Shown: piece by piece, positions 23,501 through 30,446 of the stretch
How positions within the stretch are numbered: position 1 is the first letter of the stretch
Layout: each line of letters begins with the position of its first letter
Source: Fasciola hepatica
Taxonomy: Eukaryota; Platyhelminthes; Trematoda; Plagiorchiida; Fasciolidae
DNA length: 64,000 nucleotides
Assembly (NCBI GenBank): GCA_948099385.1
Contig: CANUEZ040000180.1
Coordinates: 880,501-944,500, forward strand
Direction: 5' to 3'
Notes under the pieces: model-generated
The model's input: the letters and a program-made list of their open reading frames with translations, nothing else
Told to the model about the DNA's origin: nothing
The model's database searches: none
Made by a program: the position numbers and the translations under genes

Positions 23501-24924
23501 CCGGCCGGGATGGGGTATCGTAAGTCCTACACGTGAACCGTTTGAATGTCGCGGATGGCGCTCAACAGCTCGCTCCACGTCGACACTAAGTGATGACGCG
23601 GCTCTGGACGTTAACAAGTCGCCATTCACACAGCATTCGATTCGACGTTTCACCGCTAGTTACGATGACATCGTTACACACGTGATGATTAGACCCCGAA
23701 AGTCGGTCAGAAGTTTGCGACCTAGATGCCAAACTCGTCGATCAGAAACTTTACATCTGAATTACAAATATCACCCATATTGTAAGTTTGTAGAATTTAT
23801 CAACGACATGAAAGATCAGAGTGATGCAAATAATAGAAAATCCACTTGCTTTTTTCATCCAAAGGCCGGAATTGAACCGGTGACCTTCCGCTTATCGAGA
23901 AGTTGCTGTTACGGTGCAACCAATCGGACGCGAATCATAGTGGATATCTCGGGGTGCACAACCACTTCCCAGATGATACGGAACAACTGTACTGGTTTCA
24001 ATTACTCATCAATAACTTAACTGTGGGATGAACAGCGAACGACTGAGAGCAGCTGTTTGGTCTCTGGTTCCAGTCTAGCTCGCGGTGCGAGGTTTTGGAT
24101 GCGAAAAGTGCAAATTAATTTTTTAATGTAATAACAACACGTAGCGTCGGTGTGAATCAGGCTGTTAAGAGCCGGCTGGGATAGCCTGGTGGCTTTTGTT
24201 TCGGACTCAGTTTGAACATCGTGCTCGGTTTTGGTTCCAGTTTTTACCCGGTGAATACGCACTTAATTCCATTATTGTAGTTCTCCTCTTACTCCTTGCA
24301 TACTGTTTTCTCTTTCATTATTCCTTTTTGAGGTTCCCGCTAGGAGATAGCTACCAAAGCCACCACACCCAACGCATGAATAATAGTTGTCTGAACAGAA
24401 ACAGAACACTGCTGCTGCTGCTGCTGCTGATGGTTCGTAACTTGAACTGAACAGCCCTGTCATGCGATTCTCCGTATCCACTGGCGCAGGGAATGTTCCC
24501 TGCATTTGAAACTGTTACCCGTGCAAAAGACCATAGTTTTGGTCCTGCATACCTGAAAAACAGTCGCTTACACGAGCACATTGCATCGTGTCACTTTATC
24601 CAGATAACGTACTTCCGAGGGACTTTCTCTCTTATTGTGAACCTAGCGTACCCTAAGTTGTTCCTCGTCCCATTTGAACTTTGTTTTCCCTTCATGCCAT
24701 TCAGTCGAATGAGAGTTCACTTGCACTAACTAATTCTGTTCACGCCTCTCTCCATTCACCGGTCACAGGGAATACAAGAACGAAGAAAGTTGTGTGAAGA
24801 GCTTTGGCATTCTCGCGTGGAAGCCCTGCGGTCCCAATTCCGTCGCGCATCAGATCGTATAGAATCCAAAGTCGAGCGTGCCCTAGCCGAACTGGACGAG
24901 CTTCGCTCTACAGAAGACGAATAG
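7921..24924 (+). CDS. NDC80: C-terminal half of probable kinetochore protein NDC80/HEC1 (7 exons, 5' end outside window)
   Basis: Seven exons (7921-8142, 10990-11102, 11192-11366, 12544-12753, 21175-21372, 21715-21810, 24769-24924) join in frame to 389 residues and a TAG stop. Every intron is GT-AG; all are phase 0 except the second, which is phase 2. The product is almost all coiled coil. I see the NDC80 order: a first coil (RARDLDAELTKAVGLDSEI, like the segment after the CH domain), a second coil, a short globular break (FNRLIGSIR then DLQIRTYQAGFD, matching the loop-like YHKLARKL...YDFEIKF stretch of animal NDC80), then a C-terminal coil of about 180 residues, the length seen in human HEC1. 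NDC80 pairs with NUF2 and binds microtubules at the outer kinetochore. The microtubule-binding CH domain is missing and should lie upstream. Splicing is inferred from sequence only. Another long coiled-coil protein is possible. Confidence 0.68.
8571..8698 (+). mobile_element. tRNA-derived SINE, 3' part (copy 1)
   Basis: It shares with 9471-9692, 22301-22552 and 25439-25713 the body motifs TCTGGTTGCTGATTATCCCT, AGTGCAGCGGACCTTTG, CCACTGCACTC and the A-rich end GTAATAAAAA. The tRNA-like head is absent. It lies in the intron between exons a and b. Confidence 0.75.
9471..9692 (+). mobile_element. tRNA-derived SINE, 3' part, with internal (TA)n expansion (copy 2)
   Basis: The body reads TCTGGTTGCC, GGTGCAGTGGGCCTTTGTAG, then about 87 bases of TA repeat (9560-9647), then CCCCTTCCACTGCACTCGTG and ATAAAAAGGGG. 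In the other copies the TA array is replaced by a short TATA or GTATAC at the same place, so the array grew inside the SINE. Confidence 0.8.
9560..9647. repeat. (TA)n microsatellite inside a SINE
   Basis: An uninterrupted TA dinucleotide run of about 44 units, placed at the position of the short TATA box-like stretch of the surrounding SINE family. Confidence 0.97.
9840..9912 (-). mobile_element. tRNA-like sequence, minus strand, possible SINE head
   Basis: The plus strand shows GAATCGAACCCGGG, the complement of a pol III B box. On the minus strand an A-box-like GGTGGTCAAACAATT stands about 50 bases before GGGTTCGATTCCCGC. No cloverleaf can be folded convincingly, so this is more likely a SINE head than a working tRNA gene. 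Confidence 0.35.
9913..10989. other. Intron sequence without recognised features
   Basis: This is the rest of the intron between NDC80 exons a and b. It is AT-rich, has stops in all frames and shows no strong repeat. A stretch near 10590-10780 faintly resembles the family B 3' UTR, too weakly to call. Confidence 0.5.
10990..11102 (+). CDS. NDC80: NDC80 exon b, phase 0 to phase 2
   Basis: The acceptor is TTTCTAG and the donor is GGTAAGC. The exon encodes PELRQSLTEANTLTTEK and then a charged helix ending in EQEAAG. The last codon is split by the next intron, which is only 89 bp. A second AG four bases downstream of the chosen acceptor would break the frame, which is why 10990 was chosen. Confidence 0.7.
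11192..11366 (+). CDS. NDC80: NDC80 exon c, phase 2 to phase 0
   Basis: The acceptor is TTCTCAG and the donor is GTGAGT. The exon restores a glycine codon split by the previous intron, then reads YGRLNEEYHMLTERYEARL and ends at FNRLIGSIR. The end of this exon corresponds to the point where the NDC80 coil breaks before its short globular segment. Confidence 0.72.
11367..12543. other. NDC80 intron c-d, no recognised elements
   Basis: A 1.18-kb intron with GTGAGT donor and TTTCCAG acceptor. No transposon frame, tRNA or tandem array is visible. It is the only intron over 1 kb in this gene in which I see no transposon. Confidence 0.5.
12544..12753 (+). CDS. NDC80: NDC80 exon d, 70 codons
   Basis: The acceptor TTTCCAG and donor GTGAGT flank 70 phase-0 codons. 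The exon opens with APGFEQIAKDCDLQIRTYQ and continues DVSTDLPIVVKAALNNL. This proline-containing, non-coil start followed by a new helix is the most NDC80-like segment in the window. An 8.4-kb repeat-filled intron follows. Confidence 0.72.
12990..14110 (+). mobile_element. RTE-type retrotransposon relic with a 280-bp insertion
   Basis: RT fragments appear in three frames: LKKLYGHTSGWVRACGQ (13020), YGMQFAPSKCKVVLKN (13295), FKYLGSLIAAEND (13405), AKAWLTFAYLCHLWCRR (13475), then after a foreign stretch SVLLHGCESWLLRA (13870) and FGHQCLRSAGRV (13945). The break between LWCRR and SVLLHG at about 13545-13820 is filled by non-RTE DNA holding a mariner-MITE-like end. Many stops. It lies in the large intron d-e. 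Confidence 0.7.
13671..13795. mobile_element. Partial copy of a mariner-type MITE
   Basis: About 87 bases from ATCTGTCCCAAAAATTCGG to ACACTACTCTC match the left arm of the complete MITE at 50133-50350, including TCGAATTCCAGTTTACA. The right arm is not clear. It lies within a 280-bp insertion in an RTE relic. Confidence 0.5.
14460..15925 (-). mobile_element. RTE-type retrotransposon relic, family D, copy 1, minus strand
   Basis: On the minus strand: STVFPIFKRGSGSNC and NHRGISLIPIA (15800-15900), VFELVDRTAVWNYLL (15600), YGYTSGWVRTYGQLS, VRQGCPASPPLF, FDLEYADDIALL (YADD, 15259-15588 frame), and a C-terminus with SVLLYGWET near 14940. The 3' UTR (14460-14800) aligns with 55730-56000, including GTCAGTGGCC-type and CTTGCCCA-type motifs, so the family end is supported twice. 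A piece between YADD and LLYG is deleted. The 5' truncation abuts a SINE at 15930. Confidence 0.78.
15932..15964 (+). mobile_element. SINE copy 3, upstream part (interrupted)
   Basis: AGTGCAGTGGGCCTTTGAGG followed by CTGTAAGGTGAACA matches the SINE body just before its TATA site. The rest of the body resumes at 16600, after a retrotransposon. Confidence 0.6.
15965..16599 (+). mobile_element. Non-LTR retrotransposon 3' end, family E, inserted in a SINE
   Basis: The last part matches 22745-23090 (inverse orientation): AGAGTTGCTACCTCGAACAA, AAAAGCCGAGTGAC, TGGAGACGCCACTT. The final codons read IRDIREAGSSC, like IRDIHEASLSS of the family E copy at 26090-27030. The element ends GGAGCTAGCCACATAAAAGT plus a second AAAGT unit. 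ACACAC flanks both sides (15966-15972 and about 16599-16605), a possible target duplication. Confidence 0.65.
16600..16645 (+). mobile_element. SINE copy 3, 3' end after interruption
   Basis: ACACCCCTTCCAGTGCGCTC, ATGCGCAGACATGCGG and TAAAAG are the last 45 bases of the SINE family. Together with 15932-15964 it forms one SINE split exactly at the TATA site. Confidence 0.65.
16650..17585. other. Intron sequence without recognised features
   Basis: The stretch lies in NDC80 intron d-e between a SINE and a gypsy relic. I see no coding similarity, tRNA or long repeat in it. Confidence 0.45.
17590..19900 (-). mobile_element. Ty3/gypsy LTR retrotransposon pol relic, minus strand
   Basis: The minus strand carries the RT end and thumb (19540-19896: NLRNFLDVVKKHGITAKESK, then YDLIKPDLGCFQALRELP), the connection to RNase H (QQFSDKIHRPLH near 19290, FRNLKDELEKAAVFSID near 19200), and the integrase C-terminal part (18082-18285: EIQNFLHDRGIATSYTTPYN followed by PRGNAQAEWLNRT). 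Further remnants reach 17590 (SLKQ/PNQP-like tail). The integrase core is missing and its place holds the dispersed repeat at 18378-18515. No LTRs were found. Many stops; not functional. Confidence 0.78.
18378..18515 (+). repeat. Dispersed repeat X, copy 1
   Basis: This stretch matches 49545-49690: ACTGCCTTGAGAAAGGTTAT, GGTGACCGAAACGTCGG, TTTTCCACCGACAACGCCGT, and the end CATATGGCGCATCGTTTTTC. It contains a hairpin GGTTAT/GTGACC directly before CGAAAC. It sits in the gap of the gypsy pol relic. Its class is unknown; a SINE or a Penelope-related end is possible. Confidence 0.6.
19900..20520. other. Intron sequence without recognised features
   Basis: Between the gypsy relic and the next (TA)n array I see no coding similarity. 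Some RT-upstream gypsy remnants may continue to about 19990. Confidence 0.4.
20527..20579. repeat. (TA)n microsatellite
   Basis: About 53 bases of uninterrupted TA, 590 bases upstream of NDC80 exon e. Confidence 0.97.
20673..20865 (+). mobile_element. RTE family A, 5'-truncated 3' end
   Basis: It begins GTGGCAGCGAACCGCGAGCA and matches 1727-1847 of the family A copy, including GATCGTGTTGTCACTTTCT. It ends in GATGATGATGATGA, the short tandem repeat tail typical of RTE elements. This defines the family A 3' end. Confidence 0.75.
21175..21372 (+). CDS. NDC80: NDC80 exon e, 66 codons
   Basis: The acceptor is TCCACCAG and the donor is GTGAGT. The 66 codons are pure coiled coil (DVVGARTQLAELQERTDKL, then an acidic EAEDAASEAVERE stretch). 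It corresponds in position to the NDC80 C-terminal coil. It lies just downstream of a (TA)n array and an RTE 3' end, yet its own sequence is intact. Confidence 0.7.
21715..21810 (+). CDS. NDC80: NDC80 exon f, 32 codons
   Basis: The acceptor CTACTCAG and donor GTGAAA flank 32 phase-0 codons beginning MEVEKENKIRLGVEAFLEE and ending VVMPRIQ. The short size is usual for flatworm exons. Confidence 0.65.
22301..22552 (+). mobile_element. tRNA-derived SINE, complete copy (copy 4)
   Basis: The head is tRNA-like: A box TGGTCGAGTGG at 22308-22318 and B box GGTTTGAATCC at 22343-22353, 24 bases apart, with a tRNA-like acceptor remnant. The body has TGACCTATTGGGACCTTATG, ATGCAGCGGGCCTTCGTGG, CCCACTGCACTCACG and an A-rich end GTAATGAGAGG. 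The internal boxes would let RNA polymerase III transcribe it. Confidence 0.82.
22745..23090 (-). mobile_element. Non-LTR retrotransposon 3' end, family E, minus strand
   Basis: On the minus strand it ends CACAGGAGCCAACCGCGTAA plus AAGTAAAAG, as in the copies ending at 16599 and near 26090. Upstream it shares AGAGTTGCTGCCTTGAACGA and AAAAGCCGAGTGACGC with the first of these. It is a 5'-truncated insertion in NDC80 intron f-g. Confidence 0.65.
23860..23945 (-). mobile_element. tRNA-like sequence, minus strand, probable SINE head
   Basis: On the minus strand GGTTCAATTCC is a good B box, followed by GGCCTTTGG; upstream GATTGGTTGCACCGT could be the A box. The spacing is longer than in the main SINE, so this is another family or a degraded tRNA. 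Confidence 0.4.
24262..24460 (+). mobile_element. RTE family B, 3' UTR fragment
   Basis: It begins CACTTAATTCCATTATTGTA exactly where the family B coding region ends (compare 3763 onward) and shares GCTAGGAGATAGCTACCAAA, CCACCACACCCAA and TTGTCTGAAC. It ends with GAACTGAACAG. A (CTG)n run lies inside. It is 300 bases upstream of the last NDC80 exon. Confidence 0.75.
24411..24431. repeat. (CTG)n trinucleotide run
   Basis: Seven CTG units in a row inside the 3' UTR of an RTE fragment. The other two copies of this 3' UTR lack it, so it expanded locally. Confidence 0.9.
24769..24924 (+). CDS. NDC80: NDC80 terminal exon, 51 codons plus TAG stop
   Basis: The acceptor is GGTCACAG. The exon encodes GIQERRKLCEELWHSRVE, a basic helix and an acidic end (ELDELRSTEDE) before TAG. 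A polyadenylation signal follows 68 bases later. The SPC24/SPC25-binding end of NDC80 should lie here. Confidence 0.7.
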   Translation, partial: GIQERRKLCEELWHSRVEALRSQFRRASDRIESKVERALAELDELRSTEDE

Positions 24925-24992
24925 CTCATGCTGCTTTTTTCCGATGAATTTTGATGTACTTTTATATTCTTTTTTCGATAGTTTTTTTTCTG

Positions 24993-24998
24993 AATAAA
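24993..24998 (+). promoter_or_regulatory. AATAAA polyadenylation signal of the NDC80 gene
   Basis: AATAAA lies 68 bases after the stop codon, following a T-rich run. The transcript would end about 10-25 bases later, giving a very short 3' UTR. Confidence 0.65.
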
Positions 24999-25438
24999 TC
25001 GTAGGTGTAGTTGCTTCTCACTAGTATTGGTTTTGAATTGGAATGGATGATGGTACTTATCACTTCATTGAGAAGTCAGTGGTAATCCGATGTTTGATGC
25101 GATACTTTCCGTCCCCCAGAATGATCGCAATCATCATGTTGCATTATGCTCTAGGTTTCAGTCACACCATACTTACTGGAATCCTGACTATTGCCTTCAC
25201 TGTTAACACAGTCTCTGCGCGATCGGCGAGAAGAATAAAAGAGCAGGCCTTTCAAAACCACAAAGAATAAGAAAGTCGATAACAGTGAACAGTGAGCTGT
25301 CTGACATCTTGCTTGCTGATTCGGTTGTGTACGTTTTGTTGTTCCCACTGTGACACTGTCTGGTTGTTCACTTTGAATTGGAGACATTTTACCTCGTTGG
25401 GTCCTTTAGTGATTGAGCGGTAAAGGACCTTATCATCC

Positions 25439-25713
25439 TATCCTGGTGGTGGCCGACTGGATTAAAGCATCTGCTTACCACCTCGAAGACCAGAGGTTTG
25501 AATCCCTGTCATCACTGGGTACTTTAATGGTAGACAGTAATCCACTGTCGTCCTTCTCGTTACGACATCTGACCTATTGGGACCTAATGTATTTCTCCTC
25601 TCCAAGTCACAGGGTATGGTTGCTGGTTATCCCTAATGGAGCATTGGGCCTTTGTGGGTATGGGGTATATACCCTTTACAGTGCACTCGTGCGCAAGCAT
25701 GCAATAAAAAGGG
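25439..25713 (+). mobile_element. tRNA-derived SINE, complete copy (copy 5)
   Basis: A box TGGCCGACTGG at 25450-25460 and B box GGTTTGAATCC at 25495-25505, then CAGTAATCCACTGTCGT, TGACCTATTGGGACCTAATG, GGGCCTTTGTGGGTATGG, GTATATACCC, TGCACTCGTGCGCAAGCATG and CAATAAAAAGGG. It lies just downstream of the NDC80 gene. Confidence 0.85.
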
Positions 25714-25754
25714 TATCTTACCACCATCAGTAGCGTTAGACACCAATCCGCGGT

Positions 25755-25918
25755 CTGGTTTGTTACCGTGCCTGACCCACTGGGAGCTTCTGTGGTGGTT
25801 CGCCATCTCAAGTGCCAGGATCTCGGTTGTCATTCCTCCACGACAGTGCATTTGGTCTTTGTGACTATTTGGGGCCCCTCCACCATGACGCGCATGCGTA
25901 AGTGTGAAACAAAAATGA
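25755..25918 (+). mobile_element. tRNA-derived SINE, headless copy (copy 6)
   Basis: Directly after copy 5. It shares CTGACCCACTGGGAGC-like, AGTGCATTTGGTCTTTGTGA and CCCCTCCACCATGACGCGCA with the SINE body and ends GTGAAACAAAAATG. More diverged than copy 5, so the pair is not a recent tandem duplication. Confidence 0.65.
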
Positions 25919-26089
25919 AGCAGTATGCAAATTGTGCTCAGGACTGGTCACCTCTCGGGGTTTGAATTTCTACCAGTAGTTAGCTTAAAACTTTCTAATT
26001 TCTCGCGAGAAGAATTAGGTTTCGTTTGCGCTTCAGAAGACGGTGAACGAAACCGAAATTTGCAAGTTTTACATTCAGAAGTGCTAATT

Positions 26090-27035
26090 TACTTTAATTT
26101 TCTGCGGCTGGCTCCTTGGAGAAGATAAGCTTGCTTCATGAATGTCTCTGATCGGGACTGCCCATGTTGGGCGGTTGGCAGCAAGATCCTTGCAGGTATC
26201 AATCCAGTTCGGTTTCCATTGACGAGTGCCGTACACCATACGAAGGCTGGGATGGTTTATCTTCGAAAAAGTATCTACCCATGATTTTAATTGTCCTCCT
26301 CGTCGGCGACGCCAGCCTGAGCATGGGGATGGTGCCGGGTTAACGCTGGTAAGAGTGTGGTCGGGTTTGGGTAGGACGTGCCCAAACCACTGCAGTCGGT
26401 GGAGTTATATGCACGAAGTTGCAGCGATTTTCGATGTTTTCGTTCGAAATTCTTTCACGCCATCTTTTAAAATAGACCGAAGGCACTAGTGATCGAAAGC
26501 CTCTAGCCGCCTTATATCCACAGCTCTTAATAGCCAAGTTTCGAAACCGTACAGTAGGACTGGTCGGGCTGCTGCATTAAACACCCTGAGCTTGGCCGTA
26601 AGACTGATTTCGTTCCATCTCCAGAGGGTGTTTCGGAGCTGTAGAACCGCCGTTCGGGCCGCGTCAATACACCGCTAGACATCGCCTGCGGTTTGTCCGT
26701 TTGCCGAGATGGTGGAGCCTGGATACTTAAAATCCAAGACGATTTCTGTCGTTCGGCCATTCAGTCGTAGGGCTTGGTTTGCATAACTAATGGATATTAC
26801 TAACATCTTGGTTTTGTGGTATTGAGCTCAAGACAAATGTCCGAAGCATATTTCTCAAAATGACCAAGGGCTGCTTGCAAAGTGGTCAGGTCTTCGCCGA
26901 CTACCACCACGTCTGCGAATTCAGGGTCCGTAATACTGAAGTCTGTAGAAATTTGGACGTTCTGATATTCGTCCAATGAGCGCCGCATCACCCGATCTAC
27001 AGCAAAGCTCAACTGCACTGGAGGTAGCGGGCGTC
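26090..27035 (-). mobile_element. Non-LTR retrotransposon relic with RT, family E, minus strand
   Basis: On the minus strand 26800-27018 encodes LSFAVDRVMRRSLDEYQN and PEFADVVVVGEDLTTLQ (FADD with the last Asp lost), then LELNTTKP. Further frames give VLDFKYPGSTISANGQ, RPVLLYGFETWLLRAVDI and RRLEAFDH near 26500-26700, and a C-terminal tail ending IRDIHEASLSSPRSQPQK. The 3' end is GGAGCCAGCCGCAGAAAATT plus AAAGTAAA. Clade is RTE-like by the LLYG..TW block; the RT N-terminus is missing. Confidence 0.75.
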
Positions 27036-27039
27036 ATTG

Positions 27040-28150
27040 TCGTATTCCTGACCCAAATCCTAATTAACAAGACTGTTGTGTGGTCCTACTATTGATCAGA
27101 CTACTGATTGCGTCATCACAGTGCCGGCAATTTTACGGACCGATCATTTGATGCTGACTACTACCACACACACATGTGCACACAGCATTGTACGACTTGA
27201 TCGAACTGACCAATTTGGATGGGGCGTCGTCTGCAAGCACAACCTACTGAGTCAAAAGCGGTGGTGGGGCGTTGGAGTTTGTACTGGTGTTCCAGAATCC
27301 TCCGGAGGATGATTATTTGGTTGCGCATCCATAGCTTGGACGGAAGCCTCCCTCGTTAGGCTGAGTGCGAACGTCTCGAAGCAGTATTAGTAATTCATAA
27401 AAAGTGGAACACAAATCAACCCAACATAGTGGTCCTCTGACAAGAAAATTCCTGAACCGAAATTTCTGTTTTTAATCGTGAATACAGGTTTCCCATCGTT
27501 GCTCGGTCTTGTCGCATTGTTTCTCAGCTGTGTGAAAGTTCTCAGTCAATGCATAACAGCTTGCTATCACCTAAACTGGTTCCTGTAGGTTCCGTCAACC
27601 CGATTTATTTTTAGGTCAGTATCACCGTACTTGCTTAAATTTACTGGGCACATCGTCGGTAGGATTCAAGAGCCGGCTGTTGGTGGTAAGTACTTTACAA
27701 AACGAATTGTACGTATGTTCCGTCCCATCTGCGCTACCCTGCTCGACCTAAACCGTCCCGCCGTTTGTCCCGCAATGTCATTGAACGACTACTGCGAACC
27801 GGAAGCGTGAAATCGCAGATGAAATAAGGGCTCCCTCGATCAAAAACTGTAGAGGACCAATACGTGAACCTGGAGAGATTGACGACCGAAAATCCATCAA
27901 CTTCAGAGCGACAGGCCTCGTGCAAGCTCAAGGTATCTGTTGGGTCACCTGTGACAGTTCTGAAGAGAAAAGATTACAAGAACTATTCCTCTGTCTGGTC
28001 TTCACGCTTTTCTCCGGTGACTACCAACAACGGATGGAGTTTTGCTATCGGCTTGAGCATCGGCTCATTGCTCAGCCCTCATAATGCCAGGATATGCCCT
28101 CCTCCGACGAGTGAACATTCAACTTGCACAGTTCCTTAGCCACGACCCAC
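27040..28150. other. Intergenic sequence without recognised features
   Basis: Between the family E relic and the DNA transposon I see no clear family. Short degraded repeats of the type TTAGCCACGACC appear near 28135-28190, at the tip of the following transposon. Confidence 0.4.
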
Positions 28151-28166
28151 GCTCCTTTAGGCACAG

Positions 28167-28469
28167 CCCACAATTCTTTAGCCACGACCTAAAGTCCTCC
28201 AACTCTGACGCACAACCCCTAGCTATACCACTGCAAGTCAGTCAATTCAAAAGTATCGGAATATTTTGATGCCAGGAAATATTGTTACAATTCAATTTTT
28301 GCTACAAAGATTGGTGTCGCAAAGTTGACTGGACGAATGAGAAAGTGTGCCGATCGTATACTGATCAGTTGACCATGGTATCAGTATCAAATGTTGCGCC
28401 ACGAATTGATTGGAGAAGTTTAAACGATATGCCTGAATCGTCGGACAATGTGGCACAGCCCGTATGACT
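28167..28469 (+). repeat. Left long terminal inverted repeat of the DNA transposon
   Basis: 303 bases that match the reverse complement of 29643-29945 with one mismatch seen by eye (near 28440). Both arms contain the same 61-codon frame (28282-28467), which is explained by the duplication and need not be a gene. Confidence 0.92.
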
Positions 28470-28981
28470 TTCACTTTCACTGACAGTCATGGTGTCAATT
28501 GTTGCTACATAAACTGATGAGGGTGTACTTACGACAGCTGTATGTCATCGTGTGACTGCCAAGGTATCCATTTATCTAAACGGATAAGCTGCCAATTCTT
28601 TATTTTCTTTCATTGTATCGAGTCTTAATCTTTGTCAGGGGCTTTTGAATGCAAAACAAAGCAGTGTTTTACATTACAGATTTTTTTATAGAACTGCTTG
28701 TGTGGTGTTCTTCCCTCGCATGGCGAGACTCGCTGTCGACTGGTTGAAATTTCGTTCGGAGGCAGTCGTGTGACATAACCACACTGCAATCGTTTGTGGT
28801 AATATCCGCCGTGCTTTATCTGACACAACACATTTCTTGGCAATGTGGAGAGCGTTAGTATCAGTACAAGAAAAAGATCGTATCGTTTCGCCTGCTCCAA
28901 AGATCGATGGAAGATAATGGAATATGCATGAATAGGTGATTTGAAAGTCGTTGTCAAACACACCACCCTCAAGGTCAAAAC

Positions 28982-29575
28982 ATGCGTTGCTATTGCAGCT
29001 GTGGATCGAGGAGAAGGTTCTGCAACTGGATCCTAAGAAACAGTTCAACGAAGTGTGATGTGGCGGACGAAAACCCCATAAACACATTAATACATTTTAA
29101 GGAGAGGATGGTGAAAGCTTTCCCATGCACATTAAGTGAGTCATCCGTTGATCGACTGTTGAATGGGCAATGATCAAGTGCTGCCAGCACGAGGTTGCAT
29201 ATTGATGAAACCGGCTACAACTTGTGATGTTGCCGCAGCTATGGCCGTCCAAATGTGGCTAGTAAATTGTCTTAAGTCTACGGTTAAGTAAAGGACCTAA
29301 CTTGGACGTATTAGCATGTTTATCTGTCTCCGGTATCCCGAAGTACGAATATCATTCGAAGATTGCATGGTTTATTTTTATGAGTTTTGTCCATACTGTT
29401 TAGTGTTTATTGCTACTGTGCGACCAGGTGTTCTAGTAGTATTTATCTCAAGTTATGCGCCTGTCAATCGGAGGGCTATGACGCACAATTGCATGCCAAT
29501 CATCATATACGATTTCTTCCACCGTTCATTCTCCAACCCGCTGGAAGAGGCGTTCAGTAAATCTAAACAGGTAAG
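28982..29575 (+). pseudogene. DDE transposase pseudogene (Tc1/mariner-IS630 superfamily)
   Basis: The frame at 28982-29173 looks like the second helix-turn-helix of IS630-type transposases (ADENPINTLIHFKERMVKAF, then LSESSVDRLLNGQ). After a small deletion, LHIDETGYNL at about 29195 carries the first catalytic Asp and is followed by a stop (TGA at 29225) where CRRSYGR-type sequence continues. GPNLDVLACLSVSGIPKYEY lies near 29300. The second motif, normally D-N-A-P-V-H-R, reads SSYAPVNRRA (29440-29480), so the catalytic Asp is lost. The last motif is FSNPLEEAFSKSKQ (29535-29570), the N-P-x-E-E block with the third catalytic residue. The transposase is dead. Confidence 0.72.
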
Positions 29576-29642
29576 ATGTTTTACTCTTCTAATTCGCTTG
29601 AACTCGGTAATACCCTGAAAGGTGGTTCACCGAAAATACAAC

Positions 29643-29945
29643 AGTCATACGGGCTGTGCCACATTGTCCGAAGATTCAGGCATATCGTTTAAACTTCTCC
29701 AATCAATTCGTGGCGCAACATTTGATACTGATACCATGGTCAACTGATCAGTATACGATCGGCACACTTTCTCATTCGTCCAGTCAACTTTGCGACACCA
29801 ATCTTTGTAGCAAAAATTGAATTGTAACAATATTTCCTGGCATCAAAATATTCCGATACTTTTGAATTGACTGACTTGCAGTGGTATAGCTAGGGGTTGT
29901 GCGTCAGAGTTGGAGGACTTTAGGTCGTGGCTAAAGAATTGTGGG
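29643..29945 (-). repeat. Right long terminal inverted repeat of the DNA transposon
   Basis: The inverse partner of 28167-28469, same length, with one mismatch seen. The mirror frame 29645-29830 on the minus strand encodes the same 61 residues as 28282-28467. Confidence 0.92.
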
Positions 29946-30385
29946 TGGCGGCCAAACAATTGCGGGTTTCGACTAGAGCTTGCTGGTTGAAGTTGTTTTT
30001 CTTAGCTTATCGGTTTCACTTGACCATATTCACAAGCATTGGCGATTGGTCCTTGCACACCTCCGATAATCAGAACACTGGAAAAAAAACTCTCCAGTTA
30101 CATTTAAATGTTTGGTAGCTAATAATATAACGTTGAATATTCCTGTAATCGGGCGAAGTTCAATTTACCGAGGATAAGGTGGGTTTAAAATCGAATGCAC
30201 AGGTTGCCTCTGGTGATCCAGCCTTACCTCAATAAGCCAACACACCCGTGGAAATACCTCTATTAGGGCCGTCGGAATGAGTGTACTCAATTTGGGGGTC
30301 AACACCTACACGTTTGAAGTAATGATTCTTCAACATCGATTTCTCCTAATGTCTGAGAAATACCCATTACATCATATAGAAATCT

Positions 30386-30446
30386 AAATCGGCGAAACAA
30401 TTGTTTTTAAGAATGAATTACTGAAAAACAAATGTTTCGCAGATTT
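30386..30446. repeat. Hairpin in the upstream pseudo-LTR of the Penelope element
   Basis: AAATCGGCGAAACAATTG at 30386 is inversely repeated as CAAATGTTTCGCAGATTT ending at 30446, with a short AT-rich loop between. Only the right arm is repeated downstream of the element, at 33027-33068. Confidence 0.75.

Larger units (their letters stand above)
28167..29945 (+). mobile_element. Tc1/mariner-IS630-type DNA transposon with 303-bp terminal inverted repeats
   Basis: Two inverted arms (28167-28469 and 29643-29945) enclose 1.17 kb. The inner region encodes a broken DDE transposase on the + strand. The outer limits may extend some 20-60 bases further each way, where the arms become diverged and contain short subrepeats. 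No target duplication could be fixed. Confidence 0.78.

Noticed and set aside
28282..28467. A 61-codon gene duplicated as 28282-28467 (+) and 29645-29830 (-)
   Set aside because: The two copies are simply the same frame read from both inverted arms of one transposon.
30386..30446. Hammerhead ribozyme in the Penelope pseudo-LTR (GGCGAAAC present)
   Set aside because: Penelope elements are known to carry such ribozymes, but I found no C-U-G-A-U-G-A core at the right distance on either strand, so only half of the motif is visible.
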